Shown: piece by piece, positions 1 through 14,500 of the stretch
How the letters are laid out: each line of letters opens with the position of its first letter
Position numbering within the stretch: the stretch's first letter is position 1
Source of the DNA: Tomocerus qinae
Lineage: Eukaryota; Arthropoda; Collembola; Entomobryomorpha; Tomoceridae
Direction of reading: 5' to 3'
Assembly: GCA_020055645.1 (NCBI GenBank)
Contig: CM034547.1
Span: 44,036,409-44,100,408 of the forward strand
Length of the DNA stretch: 64,000 nt
The notes under the pieces: model-generated
Databases searched by the model: none
Told to the model about the DNA's origin: nothing
What the model saw: only the letters and a program-made list of their open reading frames with translations
Translations under genes and position numbers: made by a program

Positions 1-739
1 TATTACAAAAGTTTGAGAATTGATAAACAGCATGGTATTAAATACATCAGTAGTTCTACTACATGCATAATCCAATGGGTAGAATGAGTATGGAAATGAA
101 CCAAATGAAATAATGAGAATGAGACTGAGACTAGTGCAGTGCAGTGTGCCATTGTACGTGGTTTGAGCTTAAGAAGTAGGTGGCCGCAGAGCAGACTTTG
201 TATTATTATTTCCATCTGTCGCATACTGCAGGGGACTGTTGGAACATGCGAAAGGGTTTTATACTTGTTTTACATACCTGTCTCGAGAGTTCGTCCTCAG
301 TTCCGATTTTTGTTACGCACTTTTCTATTTTTGCTAAAAAGTTTCCATCCACATTTTTGTCCAAATAGTACATTCTATTCCTGTCATACTAATAAAATAG
401 TTATGCACACTTTGATAATAGTAATTAGGATCATAATAATTTCCAATTTAAATTTCGCTTTATTTGGTCAATGTAATAGACATGAACAAAATAAATGTTT
501 AAATTTTGGTCCAATTATCTTGAGTTTTGGAATAACAAAATTGTTTCGGTGCATTGAGTTTTGTTGTGCACCCTTAATGTAAGTACTAAAGTAATGCAAC
601 ATCTAATAAAATCGTAATGCATCAATTAATTAGAGGCATAGCATTTGAAACACTCTCTACAAAGTGGACACTATGCAATTGAAATAAAAACATCGACAGA
701 TAATACTTCAATTCCAGAGAAATTGCATCGTTTCATTTC
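1..739. other. AT-rich stretch without a supported gene
   Basis: Short open frames of 62-147 codons occur on both strands, but none shows a domain, a signal peptide with plausible splice sites, or a codon pattern that looks selected. I see nothing else in it. It may be intergenic or the intron or UTR of a gene outside the window. Confidence 0.5.
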
Positions 740-3480
740 ATTAAATATAGTCATACATTCACACACATTTTAAAGCAAAGTACATTCACCACATGCATAC
801 ATAACAGAACAACGGTTACAAGCACACATACGAAATTCATATTCATTCAAACAATCAAACACAGTCAGTCATACTACATCCATACAAATATTTTTAAAGT
901 TTCATTCATGAAAAGCATCCATTATAAAATCAACATTCATTTTTAATCCATTTATTCTCACACTTTCAAAAGCTGGATTAAGTGTTTATTACCGAATACA
1001 TTAATGATTTAACGGCTTTTACATTCACTCTTTCAATCATACTGCACAATCAATCAACTTGTTCATACAATGCATACAACTAGACTAAGACAATAATTTT
1101 TCAGCTTATTTTACTACATACTTCACACATTCATCACACAAATATATTTGTCCATTCACACTATCACATTCATACCAATGGCACATTCATACAACACTTG
1201 CAACCATTCGATCAGACACACTCAAAATTTCTCGCACACTATTTCATACAGTAGAACCAATTATGCGACACAATCAAAGACATTCATTCATATTTATATC
1301 TATGACTTTGTTAGGGAAAGACACAGCGTAAATTGATTGCACACAAAGCGAAATCGAACAAATACTGCATGATTCAATAATACTGAAAATACTTATAGCG
1401 GTATTTCATGACTAGATTTCTGACTTGAATACTGTACATTATATGAAAATGTCAAAAGTATAATGAAAATTTGATTAGAGTTAAGATAAAAGTACGTTTG
1501 TCTTAGTGGCGAAAAAAATGTCAATACGAGACATATTGAATACAAAAAGACCAAAGTTGTCATTGTGTCAAGATTTTACCCTGTAAATAGATTTCTGGAA
1601 TGTCAATTATCAAAGGAAAAAGAATTTTGTCGTTCATTTTGTCACGACTAAATGTTATATAATACTGAAAGGTTATTACTTCTATTGATTCATATCCACA
1701 TTTGTAACTCATTAATATCCTGTCATAGTCTCTTCCTTTCACTCATTGTCACAGTCACGTCCTAAGAAAACTAATAAACTAAAAATGTACGTACGTTCTA
1801 CATACATTACACATCTTTTTTCTCCCCCGACAAATCATTCCTTGGAATAAATTTTTGAAGCTGTACAGTACAATACTTCTATATACATTTACTCCAAACA
1901 ATCAATACAGTCAATGCAATCCAACTAACATCGCATGCATGCCACACAGCACTCACCAAGCATACTAATTGCTTCTGTAAGTAATAGTAGTACTATGTAA
2001 TCAATAGTGCATACATATTACTTTGACTGAACTGATCTGTGAAGAATGCAAGTGGTTCACACAGGACCCGCAAAACACTGATGAAGGTATAAGCCATGAA
2101 TACTGATAAGACAAATTTTAGCACAGTGATACGAACATTCATTCACAGAACAGACAGACACAGACATGCAAACTTACAGAGACTGAAAGAATCTCCAGGT
2201 CACATTCGCCCACATACAGATATACAATCTTACATACAACTGACATTCCACACGTACAAACTTCAGATTCACACAATGCATACCATATTCAATACATCCA
2301 CACTAAGTTCACACTCTCAGTTATACTATTATTACATTTATGCTCATTCATGTGTACTCCATGCATACGAATTCTTCAGAAAATACTACAAGAAAGCAAT
2401 TTACAGGACAAACTCAAACAGTCAAACTTACACAACCTGACTAGTGGTTCACAAGAAAAGCTCAAATTTTTCAATTTCAGAATAATCTAAAATAAATTGA
2501 ATAGTGTTGTTGGAACGACAGCATGAACTCGTCCAGTTGATTTAGAGCAGACTTTCAGATTCAAAAGAATTTCGTATATAAGAAAAGAAGTAGATAGTTC
2601 TATACTTGACGTGACTTTATCTTATAATAGTGCCATAAAATGGACTAGACGACACAGACTAGAGACCCTTCCTCTTTACCAATCTATCTAAAGCATGTAA
2701 CCTACTGACTTAATATTCATTTCTTTGAACCAATTTTACAATTTCAATGTTCAAATTAAACCTTTAATCATCCGGAAAATATATGACTTTACGTCACCTT
2801 TTTGGGGCCGAAAGTGAAGCTCGACGTTTACGATTTCCCGTGCTTGAAATAAGTCTAGTAGAATTAGGGCTAATTTTTGACTATATTCGAACTCTGACTA
2901 TACTTCACTTTTTTAAATGACTAACATTCACACATCTCATTCAATCAAACCACACACATTCGGCAACTCATTCATAACTTCAATCGCTAGTACATACAAC
3001 GACATACATATCTCTCTCACACAATCATGGCTAAGTTAAATCACCATCCATGCACACGCGTCACACATACTATTGCTAGTAATCACAATCACATGCATAC
3101 TCTTTCACTCATTCCAATTACAACCATTGAAAACTTCCATACTCATTACCCATTCACACTAAGCAGAACATTCAATCGACCAACAATTACACAAAACAAT
3201 CAAACATTTTAAAATAAATCGCACCGGAAAAATATTCGTTCACACTCACACAGCAAATCAAGCACTCTTATATAAACCTTACATCTTCATTCGCTCAGAA
3301 AAAGTAGAAAAAATGCATTCTTCCACACTCAAAATATTCATATCATTTTCATGCGTATTCATACAAAGAATACTTTACATTAAAACAAGTAGCTCAAGAC
3401 AATTAAATGAAAAAATTCAAATATAATAATAAGAAACTTTAAAGTGCTCAACAGTAAATTCACCCGTACCATAACCAAAA
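740..3480. repeat. G-poor degenerate CATTCA/CACAC-rich blocks
   Basis: Three blocks (about 740-1350, 1860-2450 and 2920-3480) are strikingly poor in G on the plus strand. They are built from irregular variants of CATTCA, ATTCACAC, CATACA and ACATTCATTCACAC. Between them the base composition is ordinary (about 1360-1850 and 2450-2910). Open frames inside the blocks are rich in His, Thr and Ser only because of this composition, so I do not call them genes. The copies are too irregular for a simple satellite. They may be an old decayed tandem array or a transcribed strand-asymmetric region. No function is assigned. Confidence 0.5.
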
Positions 3481-3830
3481 ACAAGTAACAAAAATAGAAT
3501 TTCTCTTTAAAATACTTTGTAAAATCAAACAGTAATGAAGACTTCGGTTGATTGAGATTATACTTATTATTTACTACTAAATGCTCATAAGCCAGCTCAA
3601 ATCCAACGTGCAGTGCATTGTATTTGAATTAATATGGCTGCATTTTGAAAATGACGATAAAGGAGAACTAAAGTTTTAATTTCTCCTACATCTCGTTTGG
3701 TTACAAAAGTAGCCACATTATTTTCTTTTTGGTACGTATCAGTAATTAGGAAGAAATGTGAGTAAAATGCCCATTGTTGCATTTAAGGCTTTGTATTTGT
3801 CATTACATCTAACTAATTATTAGATTTGGA

Positions 3831-6795
3831 CTAGACTTTGGCATCTCGAAGAGATTGCATGGTCTGTTGAGCAGAATAAGGGCAGCTTGCATAAACTCGG
3901 GAACATGCGCTTAGATTTTGAGAGTTAGAGCCTAACAATGCAGCATACGAGTAAGAAAGTTTACCACGGGAAGCTTTGGCCGGATTTGGAGCCGTTTCGT
4001 CACGTCTGAAAACAAAAAATGGAAACGGTTATCAATCTGACAGAACAGTGCACTTATTACAAGAATGACAAATTATGTAATTCTAGGAAATAGCATTAAA
4101 TTCCTTATTACATTCCTACCACAACAATTGAGCATTAATTATCGTGGGAAGTATTCCATTAAAGTGGTTCAAATAATTTTTACATTAGTAGCAAATAAAT
4201 AAAATCTATTCACACAAATGAATTCGCAAGAATGCGACACAGAGCCCCACATATCAAATCACGTAACATAATCATTATCAGTCTAGCATACTTACTGATA
4301 CTATAGCTAAACACGACATACTCAAAGAACAATTTAAAACGCAATTATAGGTAATAAATAGGTAGTCGGAATACGGACTACTACTGCTAACGATATATAT
4401 CTCAGTTCAGTATCTGTCTTTTGTCTGTCAGTTATGTGCAGTGAGAAAAGAAGAAACTTTCTCTTTTGTTTTTGATTGTTGATGAGGCAAATGTAAGTGT
4501 ACAACGGTACTACGCTATGAGGTAGGTACATAAGTACTATACAATCGTAATTAGCTTATAATTTGGCTAACATTACATACTAGCTAATGTATGAGCAGAG
4601 AGGATGTGCATGTACCCTTATTGTACTACTGACTTCCTTTGCTTACGTGCTTAGCCTAAAGAACTTAGCTTACAGGTAAACTAGATAAAACTATATTAGT
4701 CAGTATGAGCTAGGTTATTGGCGTAATGTAGTTATTTTAACTTAAAGTCATGTAACTACGGTCTGCTCTACATGGTGCATTCATATATTATTATGATGAC
4801 TGAATAATATTCCCTTCCACAAATAAGTGAGAATCAATAACACAATTTGCACTTCCTAAACTAAATATGTACGAGCTATACCACTATAACGCAACGTGAG
4901 AGCAAAGAATTCTCTCCTCCCTAGTATAACAATACATTGGGAAGAGAATTAATGCTGTTGCTGATCTACATTAAATGATTTGCAAGCAGCAAACAGAAAT
5001 AAGAAAATAGTAAGCATAAGGCTGTATAGAGAGATAGGTATGTAAAGTAAACGATGTAGTGACGGCAGGTATAAGATTGAGAAATGTTAAGAAACTGGTT
5101 TTCGCAACTAACGAATGGAAAGTGAGAACAATACATTATTGTGGTACATTTAAAGAAGCTAGCCATATAAGTACAATGTATCGGAAATGCATATGTACAT
5201 TGCATCCCTACGCTATCCGTGGGTGCATAATGCATCAACAGTAAATGTAAAGATAGCTTAAAGGTGAGTCATTCCAGGTTAGTGTAGCAATATTCATTAT
5301 ATAGGATTGCCTTACTGAAGCCATTTATTGTCTCCCTGTATTCTACTAAACTAATGACAAACTGGTCAGATTTTCAACCACAAAGTAAAGCCATAATTTT
5401 TATTTAGCTTTGAATTTTTGTTGTTTTTCTTTTAGATCTGGTCAATGCCCTCTCACTTGTAATTCTAACCTTACAAACTGTCACATTAGCTACAGCACAA
5501 TCATATGTGATAGGATTAAAATGTATTTATGATATTAGATTAGCGATCGTTCGTGTCTTGACTCGTTAATTTTTGTAAAAAATGAGATTACCTAATGCAA
5601 AATAATACTTGCTTATTATGTGTTACTTTTTGTAATCTAGAAAAAGCGAGTGGGACGACTTTCCCTTTTGCATAACAGCTTAGGAAATTATTAGCATTAT
5701 TATATAGATACATATACGGAAGTAGGGAAGTGGGAATGGGAAATCCTAATCTTTGTGAGCGGTAAAGCAATCACCTATGCAAATTAATATTCTCGTTTTG
5801 CACATATAATCATTTATGAGTGCATTGCTTGTATCCTTTGTTTCCATTTAATTTGTATGTTAATGACTGTTGGCTGAAAATTGTGTATTATATTGGGAAA
5901 GGGACGGGATAGATATTTATTTGATCTGCATAATATGGTGTTTTATGTCCTATTATGTATTCTTATGTGAACGTGAACCTCGATTTGATCTTTGATCTAC
6001 TATTATGTATTTCAATTGTTTTAGTGAAAATGTGATAATCTTTTAAATGATTATGCAAACGGATATTGAAATATTTGCGTGTATCTGACTGCGACTACTC
6101 TATATTGATTTCATTAAGTTATAAACTAATTACACATTCCTACCATAAATTCATTAGGCCCAATTTTATATCTACCTAATGTGCGACTAATTTAAATTAA
6201 ACAAATATACCCAAGTTGGATTGAAGATATTTGACTTACCCGAATAATTCAATAATAAGTTTTTCATCATCTTGCAAGTTTTCATAAGGTGATGCTGAGA
6301 GTTCACAGACCAGACGCATCCCGCAACCAAGTTGGTCGTATTGAAGAACTTCGTCAAGTGTAGGGTCATAAACTTGGCTTTCAGTCAAATCCGCTGTGTC
6401 ACCCCGAGCATCTGCTTCTGTCGCAGCACGGCGTCTTCTGTGCCACCCGTGGTGATGGTCATCATTTCCCCACCCGTAATCTACGCCTGAAAATATAAAT
6501 AACCACTGTAACTTGTAATGAATGATAAATGGGTATCTTTCATTCGAAAGTATTCATAGTGTCACTTACTTATTCCACCCTTTTTAAGGCCAAAGAGAGC
6601 ACCAATAGTAGCAGCAGCCTTCAATTTGAGGAGAGCAGCTCCTGTAAGACCGGAAGCAAAGAGTCCACCGTGCCCTGTGATGGCTGCAATTGGTATCAGA
6701 GGCGTGACAAGCCCTAAACCTAAACCAGAACCATCTCCAACAGACACAAGCCCTAAGATGGCAAGGACTAAAATGACTAGTACACGGATGTTCAT
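3831..6795 (-). CDS. Secreted four-cysteine protein, DM4/DM12-like (paralogue A)
   Basis: There are three coding exons: 6570-6795, 6240-6486 and 3831-4005, joined at GTAAGT/TTTTCAG-type sites in phases 1 and 2. The joined frame is 648 nt (215 aa). Residues 1-23 are a signal peptide. Residues 24-75 are Gly/Leu/Ala-rich and hydrophobic with a few lysines. An HHHGWH stretch precedes a furin-like RRRR at 92-95. The cysteines follow C130-x5-C136 and C192-x6-C199-P. Known family: arthropod secreted proteins of the DM4/DM12 type have a similar four-Cys plan with Y..CP near the end and largely unknown roles. The start chosen is the ATG at 6795, just after a plausible UTR acceptor (TATTTAG|GATG). The family link is inference; the spliced frame is well supported by phase and by the paralogues at 42-43 kb and 47-59 kb. 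Confidence 0.8.
4006..6239. other. Intron 2 of four-Cys paralogue A
   Basis: This 2.2 kb intron lies between the second and third coding exons. Small open frames on both strands inside it (for example 4334-4531 and 4966-5244) have no recognisable content. I see no repeat or RNA gene in it. Confidence 0.6.
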
Positions 6796-7244
6796 CCTAA
6801 ATACAATAAAAATATGATTATAAAAACTGTTTTTGGACATTTAGACATGGCTAGTATAAATAGCTCAGTTTAGCACTGAAATTGCTGAAATCGATTTCAA
6901 TACCAATACTGTAATACTAAAAAACGTTGAAGCTCTATGAAAACTGATACATAAGAACAATCACAATAAAATAAATTGAAATCAAACATAACTAGGTGTA
7001 GCAGAATTTTATCTCAATTTTCCCAATAAATATAAATCATTCACTATGTACACAATACACAGTAGCTATACCTACTTGAAAAAATCATACGAAAGTCAAA
7101 AATGAACTATTTGAAATAATATGAATCGATTTCAACAAAAACCGAACAAATGAAAAACTAACACAATTCAAACAAAAGAACTTGACATAATGCAAAAAGC
7201 TGATACGTGTATGAAATAATAAGTAATATTAAATAGGATATTAC

Positions 7245-7390
7245 CTTAAGTTTCTTCCGGTCTTTTTCTCAAATAAATTTTCCTCCGCACAATTAAAAAG
7301 GTTTTAAAATTTTGATCAAATTATTTTTAGAATTAAGGCTGCCTCCCAAACTGTAGCTACACCGGCAAAACTACATTTGATGATTACAGC
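7245..7390 (-). other. Probable 5' untranslated exon of paralogue A
   Basis: On the minus strand an AAG|GTAATA donor sits at 7245/7244, and a TATA box lies just beyond the other end. With the acceptor immediately before the ATG at 6795, this fits a short noncoding first exon and a roughly 450-bp 5' UTR intron. Transcript data would be needed to fix the start. Confidence 0.4.
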
Positions 7391-7405
7391 ACACGTTAGC
7401 AAGTG

Positions 7406-7413
7406 TTTATATA
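7406..7413 (-). promoter_or_regulatory. TATA box of four-Cys paralogue A
   Basis: The minus strand reads CCTATATAAACAC here, at the expected distance upstream of the proposed noncoding first exon. The call rests on motif and position only. Confidence 0.4.
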
Positions 7414-7419
7414 GGCAAC

Positions 7420-9420
7420 CCCAGCACTTTCCCTACGACCCACATCAACATTACATCAACATCCCATCCCATGCTACGTAATAGTAGATATAGGTGAGAA
7501 ACATTATATCTGCAGAATCTGTAGTTTTACCTGTCACATGTGGAATAAAATGAAATACATTACAAGTCAACTCACCTAACTCAGGTAGTCTATGCATCAA
7601 GTAGACTGGATAGATACATTACGCTGAATACTGAATAATGGTCATATAACTACAAAAACATACTTGTAAATATTGGGAATGGGAGGGAGGATGTACGTGT
7701 GTAAGATGAGTATAAGGAAATGTTCATCAGACGAGTTCTTTTCTATACACGGAGAAGATGCAGTTTTCACTTTTGATTATAACGTACATACAGATAGCAA
7801 TATTACATACCGTTGTTGCAAGAAATGAGAACTGCTGTCATAAAGAAGTCAGATGTCTCATTGTAAAACGCACCCTCGGTCAAATGCACTACATTGCCTA
7901 CAGTCTGCATAATAATAATGTGTTTGTATTCCAAACTGTGTAAAGTAACAGTCGTGATTGAGTTCGAAGAAAAATTGTGCTGCATACTATTCCTGATATA
8001 CCTCACTAGAGTTTGCTAATCCTTCTTCAACCATTTCTTACTGTACACGAAAAATGTAAAAGTATATTATGCATTGTGATTGTGACATGAACTATGCCTG
8101 GATATAAAGAACGCAGCATTTTACATATCAACTTCAGTCTTACAGTTAAACTTTAGTACTTATTAACATTAACTTAAAACACGAAACTTACTTCAAATAT
8201 ACAATACTACGTAAGCTGACCATTTGCATTGTGATAAGTACGTTATAAAATATAAACTTCATAGACCCAGGACAGGATATCTTTAAAGCATATAAGTGAT
8301 ATCCGTTAAACTACTTAACGAGTTTCAACGTTTCAGCTTAGTGTATCCCTTAATAAAAGTATGCTAACTGTTAGTGAACAAAAGTACAAAATAACATACA
8401 TACATACGTAATTTTGTGTTGTAGATGCATGTTAAAAGCTCTGTAAAAGTAAGGATCTCAAGTCGATCGCAAGACAGGATAGAATGATGTGATATCTTAC
8501 ATTACATTCACATTCGCTTCATTGTTGACCCCCACTATTATATTTGGAGTGGAACGATCTTCAGTCTGACATGACTCACCTCAAATTAACAATTTATGAC
8601 AGAACGAAGTCAAACCGGAAATTTCCTTCCTTCTTTTCTTTCTATTTTCTATCGAAATCTGTTTCTCAAAAACAAAATTACAATTAGGTATATTAGGTAA
8701 AGGTAGGTAGGAGATTTGTACGCCTGCATGCATGTCTAACGTTCATGTTATTTTCGCCTTTAAATATCTACCCTAGGAGTAGACTAGAGTATCACTCATA
8801 GTAATTGTGACCATAATGTTATCTTTTAGTTGTGTTTACACAATAGATATACTTCCTACGTGTAAAATGTGGTAAAATATTTTATATCCTTCGTCTGCAA
8901 GAAAGGAAATGGTCTATTACCTACATTCTTATGCAACTTAACATAAATGCACATTGCATGACTGATATGACACTATTGTTTAAATTATATATCACAAGCT
9001 AATTAATATTTACGTTAGTGTTGTATAAGTTGCTTAGTTAAAAGAAACTTTTTGTAGTTTATAAAGAAAAATCGCGTACTAATATTATTATTCTATTTAT
9101 GCTGGTGAAAATTTACTACTCAGATTTAAACTTCTCACTGTTATTTAGCTATCAATTAGAGCAATAAGATTTTACAATTAAATTAATTTTGACCTTGACA
9201 ATTCAAGGAAATTGACTATGAAATTTATAAATGAACTATACAGAATTTGAAAATAAAAATTACAATTCAATATGTATTTTATAACCAACATTCAACAATT
9301 TGTTTCACAAAAAAACTAATATAACGATTCTGGCAATTCTGGACCCTCAAGTGAACGTCTAATACATCTGATGCAGTAAATTCTAATTACGTGACAGCCT
9401 TTGTGATTATTTTATGGCTG
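7420..9420. other. Intergenic AT-rich DNA
   Basis: This is 2 kb between two minus-strand genes. Frames at 7758-7943 and 7803-8006 are short, overlap on opposite strands and carry no motif. Nothing else is seen. Confidence 0.5.
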
Positions 9421-10564
9421 TCAGTAGTTGTGGTGTGCTTGACTTGATTGCATTTTCTTAACTTCATTTCGGATAAATCGGAATCTGTCAAGAAGAAACA
9501 TGAAATAATATTTTGATGCCGGTAAGGAAAAGTCATTACCAGCTTTATAAATTTTAGTGATAGCCCTAAGTGACAAAATGCATGGCTCAATCAATATTTT
9601 ATAGGGATTGAGTGGATCCTTTGTAGTTGAAACGCCTGCAATTTTGAATATTTCTAAAATGTATTTTTCCATGACAGAAAAATGATACTTTGGATTTTTG
9701 ATATGCTTGTCAAAGTCTTCAATGAGACTTTTCACTTTCTTCGCACATTTAGACTGTCCATCTTTCCAACCCGGGGTCAACAAAGAGCTAGATTCACCAG
9801 TTTGATTTAGAAGACATAAAGAAATCTCTGAATTCGCAAGAAACTTAATTTCCGATTGATTGACAGGCACGCAAATCGAGAAACTTCCAGGGGGAGAATG
9901 TTTGAAAAATGAGGATAACCCAGTAGAATTGGGATTGGTACAGGAGGATGTAGAACCACTCTTAGGGACAGAAGGAATAACATCAGATTGGTTACCGTCA
10001 CATTGTCGAATCGATGATGTTAAAATCTGATTCTGATCAGTTGCAAATGGAGTTGACTGGTTACAAGTTTTTAGGGACGTGTTCTGGAAATGAAACAAAA
10101 ATATAATTGAACATTCATACAAAAATTCATTCATTCGTGGTGCAATATTTACAATGAAACTAAGACATTATAGATTTTACTTTTACACACTAAAATTAGA
10201 CGATGCAAATTGAATGATTAACTAACTAATGACTAACCTCGAAGCTGACATCATCAATAATATAATCATGATCCCGCAATGCAATTATAGGTAACGCAGA
10301 CGGCTTGTTCTGATTGTTAGTTGCCATTTTCCAATTTTCAGGGTCCCCACTGTACGTTATCTTGATATTGATTGAAACAGAAATAATAATAGCTAATAAA
10401 ATTCTAAAACTGATAATTTTAAGCGAATATTTAAATGGTAAAACCAGTAACAAACGAAAGCCTAAAATTAATAAATTTCTACTTTTCAATGCAACTCCTA
10501 GAACACTAGGACTGGGATTAGAACAACCATAAACTTTACAATCAAAAATCAACAATCGTTTCAT
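9421..10564 (-). CDS. Unrecognised two-exon membrane or secreted protein, N-glycosylation-rich
   Basis: Exons are 10238-10564 and 9421-10083, joined at GAG|GTTAGT and TTTCCAG|AAC in phase 0, giving 329 aa. Residues about 27-62 form one or two hydrophobic segments. This suits a signal anchor or an uncleaved leader. The middle (about 110-210) is Ser/Asn/Pro-rich, with many N-x-S/T sequons (NTS, NQS, NST, NQT) and about seven cysteines. The last ~115 residues look helical and charged and contain one further cysteine. No family is recognised. The start could be an internal Met, which would lose the hydrophobic part. It sits about 1 kb from the 3' end of the patched-related gene on the same strand, with no sign of co-regulation. 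That it is real is likely; its role is unknown. Confidence 0.6.
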
Positions 10565-11529
10565 TATGAATTTGTAGGCGCGTTAAAATAGACAGCTTTC
10601 AAAAACTATTCCTTCGAATTTGGACATTCCCGCAAAGTTGGTTAGTTTTTGTCATTGAACTATGAAGGAAATCTAGACATCCTTGAAAACTCTATGAAAG
10701 ACAGCTTATCCATCTTGTGTAATTACATGTATTGTCCTAAGAAATTCAACACATCCCGAAACCGGAAGCTATTAAGAGTTTTATGACAGAAAGATTTTAT
10801 TGGTATTATCATGTATTATTAAGTATGGCAAGTTTGATCATGGGCATACTCCATGTCACGTTTATCCTATTGTAGTTATTTTGCTTGGACATCACTAGAT
10901 GTTGAATTGATTTTTCATGCCTACCTTTTATTTCAATTTCCTATTGTCCTACCAAGATATCAATGTCCATCTTTTAGAAGAGTGTATTAGAGTAACTCGT
11001 GTAATGTGTACACTAACATCAGTGCAAAGTTTATTAACGAAATAATTACAAAACTCAAGTAAATATTATAATTTTCTTTATTATTACAAATGTTACATAG
11101 CATATCAAGGACATCCATCTATTTATATTATTGTATTGTACTGTAAAAGTACATGGTACTTGGTTAAAGAATATTAAATTACATTACTATACGTAATCAT
11201 AATTGTAAAATACGGGTAAATGATACATGCTTACAACGTCACAGTTTTGTCTGTATTAGACCTCTTTACAATTAAGTGTAACATGTATGTACTTATTATC
11301 ATCAGTATAGACAGCATACTATAGATAAACTCTCGTATCTTCGAATCTGTAAACATTTCTACAATAGTATACTGGTACTCTCAGTCGGCTAACTTCTCTC
11401 GTGTAAGTTTGCATTGTAAAAAATGATTGCAGAATATAATTTTAAATTAGCATAGTCCACCGTAATCATGAAGCATAAATTAATGCTATTTGGTTTAGTT
11501 GCTCAAGTCAATACTAGTCACAAAATGAG
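10565..11529. other. Intergenic spacer between two minus-strand genes
   Basis: About 1 kb of AT-rich DNA. It presumably includes the promoter of the orphan gene and the 3' UTR of the patched-related gene. No distinct element is seen. Confidence 0.5.
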
Positions 11530-14500
11530 CTACGATTGAATCCTCTTAACAAATGTAGAATTATGAGTTTCAATATCATTATGCTTACTCACATCATAAT
11601 CATGATTTAATTTAAATACTTTTGTGCGAGACAAACTTCTGAGTTTTAAAGAAGGGCAAAAGTCTGAATGTAAAACACTAAGTAATACCGGTAGGATCAC
11701 TAAAGCATGATAGATTGCAAATACTATAATCAAAACTACGATTTTAAAAAATACATGAAATATATAGGATGGCACAGCTATCATTGCTATCACAGCTATG
11801 ATTGATGAAATGCCACCTTGAATAATGGGGTAACCCAAGGAGTATAGTGCCCACGAAGTTCTCTCTAAAGGCGAAGAACCATCTTTACGGGAAACATAAG
11901 CGTATGAAATATGAGCAGAAAAATCCACAGAAAACCCAATAGACATTATCAAGCACAAGATAGAAATTAAATCTAAGTGAACTGGGTCAGGGTTTAATAT
12001 AGGAACAGGAAGGGACATAAATCCAAGGACTCCTATTTCAATTGAGCAAATGCTAAAGAATACGCAGAAGGAGGAAGTAAAGCTCGGGATGAGTATCACT
12101 GCAACACCAAGGCAAAGAAATGCTGCCATTGTGACCAGTCTTAAGGCGAGACCTCCTATCATTACGAACTGATCGATGAAATGGAAGGCTGGGTGGTAAA
12201 TAGTTATATTTAGTCCATAATCAGTAAAAATCTTCTTGGCTAAGTTTCTAGATAATACTACAGCTCTTTTCTCTTCGTCAGAGTTACGGATATTAACTGT
12301 CTGTAAAATGTACCGGGTGGCAATGATTTTGGTTTTGTTCTCGTTAAAAACTACATCCACAGACATCAGAGGTTGATTAGGCAGATATTCGTTGACTAAA
12401 TAACCATTGAAATCTTGTTCTGTTGTTATGTTCAGTTCGAAAAAATCTTTGTACAACTCCAAGTGTCTCGTGTAGCTTTGTAACCAATTTTCGTTGTATT
12501 CATGAGTCACGAAATCTAATGCATGATATTCATCGATCACTGAATAAATTTTTTTCTGAACTGCTGGGTCTGAGTAGTCCAACGGAGTAACAACGGCCAG
12601 CTAGAAGGTCGAAATATCAGTCAATCTTATCCAATTGTTTTACCAAATATCGCATAATTATATACGTGAACCATTAATCTTTAAAATTATAATTTTATAT
12701 CGGTTGCAAACGATGTACGTACCTGAAAACGATATGGGTAATTGTTAAAGTATTTGTCATTTTCATTGAAGAAATCTGCCATGTAAGAATCATCTCTAAC
12801 TAACTTTTCCCTTTTGATTCCTTCCTGGATTTTTGTTACACCATAGCATGAAACAGCTAAATATGCAATGAAGGACAGTAGAACAAGGATTTGTGTTGAG
12901 GTCTTCAACAAAAAGGGTGAATAGGTATCACGGAAAAACACCATTGTCATATTTTCTGATCCAGCTTTATCCACCGGGTTTTTAGGATCATCATCGCATA
13001 CCCCACCCTACAAGTTAAAAACTTAATATCAAGAATGTTTTACTCCTAGTTAGCACTACTGGAATGAAATTTAAAAAAAAATTACCGTAAAGAAAAGTTT
13101 GTAAAATGTCGATTTGTCCCCTGCAAATATTGATTTTAGATATTAGTAAGTGAATGATGTTAACACGTTAATATTGTTCATGTAATAAAATGCATAATCT
13201 GCACCTGCTCGGCTCTTTGGAGTAGCTTTAATCCACCATAATAGACCATGCCTATTTTCAGCTTCATGATAGCCACTAATTGCGACTGCAGCCCCGAAAA
13301 AGAATAAGTGCCAGAGGTAAATACCTAGAAAATACAAAATATTTCAATTCAAAAATTGTATTTCTCAGTGAGGAAAAAGAATCATTTCATTAATAAAATT
13401 GTGTGTGTGCCACGTTCAATCACATACATAATACACTTGTCCCAGCATAAACGGAGAATATGGAAATGGATGGAATTGGTGTCAATATCCCGACAAAAAA
13501 ACTTAACATATCTGTCAGCGAAGTAATTGTTATTGAAACAGCAGCTTCTGAGTAAGCTTCTGCAAGTCTTTTGGGAACAGGATCCGAAGGGTCTGTACAT
13601 CTCCAAGCTGAATGGTAGAATCACAAGTATTTGTTTGTTATTTTCATTTTGTATACCATGATATGATATTATGATGACATGATAAGTTATGGGTTAGTTA
13701 CCTGATAGTACTACAAAAGTATCATCCACTCCGATCCCTAATAATAGTAGGTAATATTATCAAAACTCATTATTAAACAATCTTAAAACTGAAGCAAGAG
13801 AGATGGAAATAGAGAATATGAATAGCTGTTTTCACGTACCCAGCATTATGAAGGGGATAGCAATATTGAGTGATATATATGGTATTCCAGCGTAAAACAA
13901 AATTCCGAAACTGGCAACAGTTCCCAAAAGAGCAGATATGACCCCAACTAATCCCAACCAGGGTTTTGATCTTACGCAATCGCCTTGAACCGAAGACCAA
14001 ACAGTGAACAGAATCATGCACACTATTGTTATTAGTGCAGTTGGAATAATAGAGTACAAATTCGTCTCAGTTTCCTCTTGAATTGTCTCGAAAGTAAATT
14101 TGTACACTTTTATGTCTTTCGAATTCAAGTCAAAATTGCTCAGTTGATTGAGCAGAGCAGCTTCCCATTTCGAACCCCTGAAAATATAAAATAATTTCTT
14201 ACTATTTCTGATGTTACTCAGCATTGTCTCTGTAAGTAATTCATTGGATGATCTAATTCATCATTGTAGCAAATGAGAATTAGGCTTTGGATAGGACCTC
14301 TCAAGTTAAATTGTAGAGTAAGAGTTACTGCAAATTAAAATCACGTCACAGAATCATAAATGTGAAGATGAATATTCACTTACATTAAATCGTGCTCTTC
14401 ATTTTCAACACCAATGAAATAGTGCAAAACTATTGCTTCAACACTTGCGATAGTAAGAGAATCATTTTGCAAAGTGACTCCTCCAAAATATTGTGGAAGT

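Noticed and set aside
1148..2440. His/Thr-rich open frames
   Set aside because: They follow from the G-poor CATTCA composition, which removes stop codons; they show no start context or domain.
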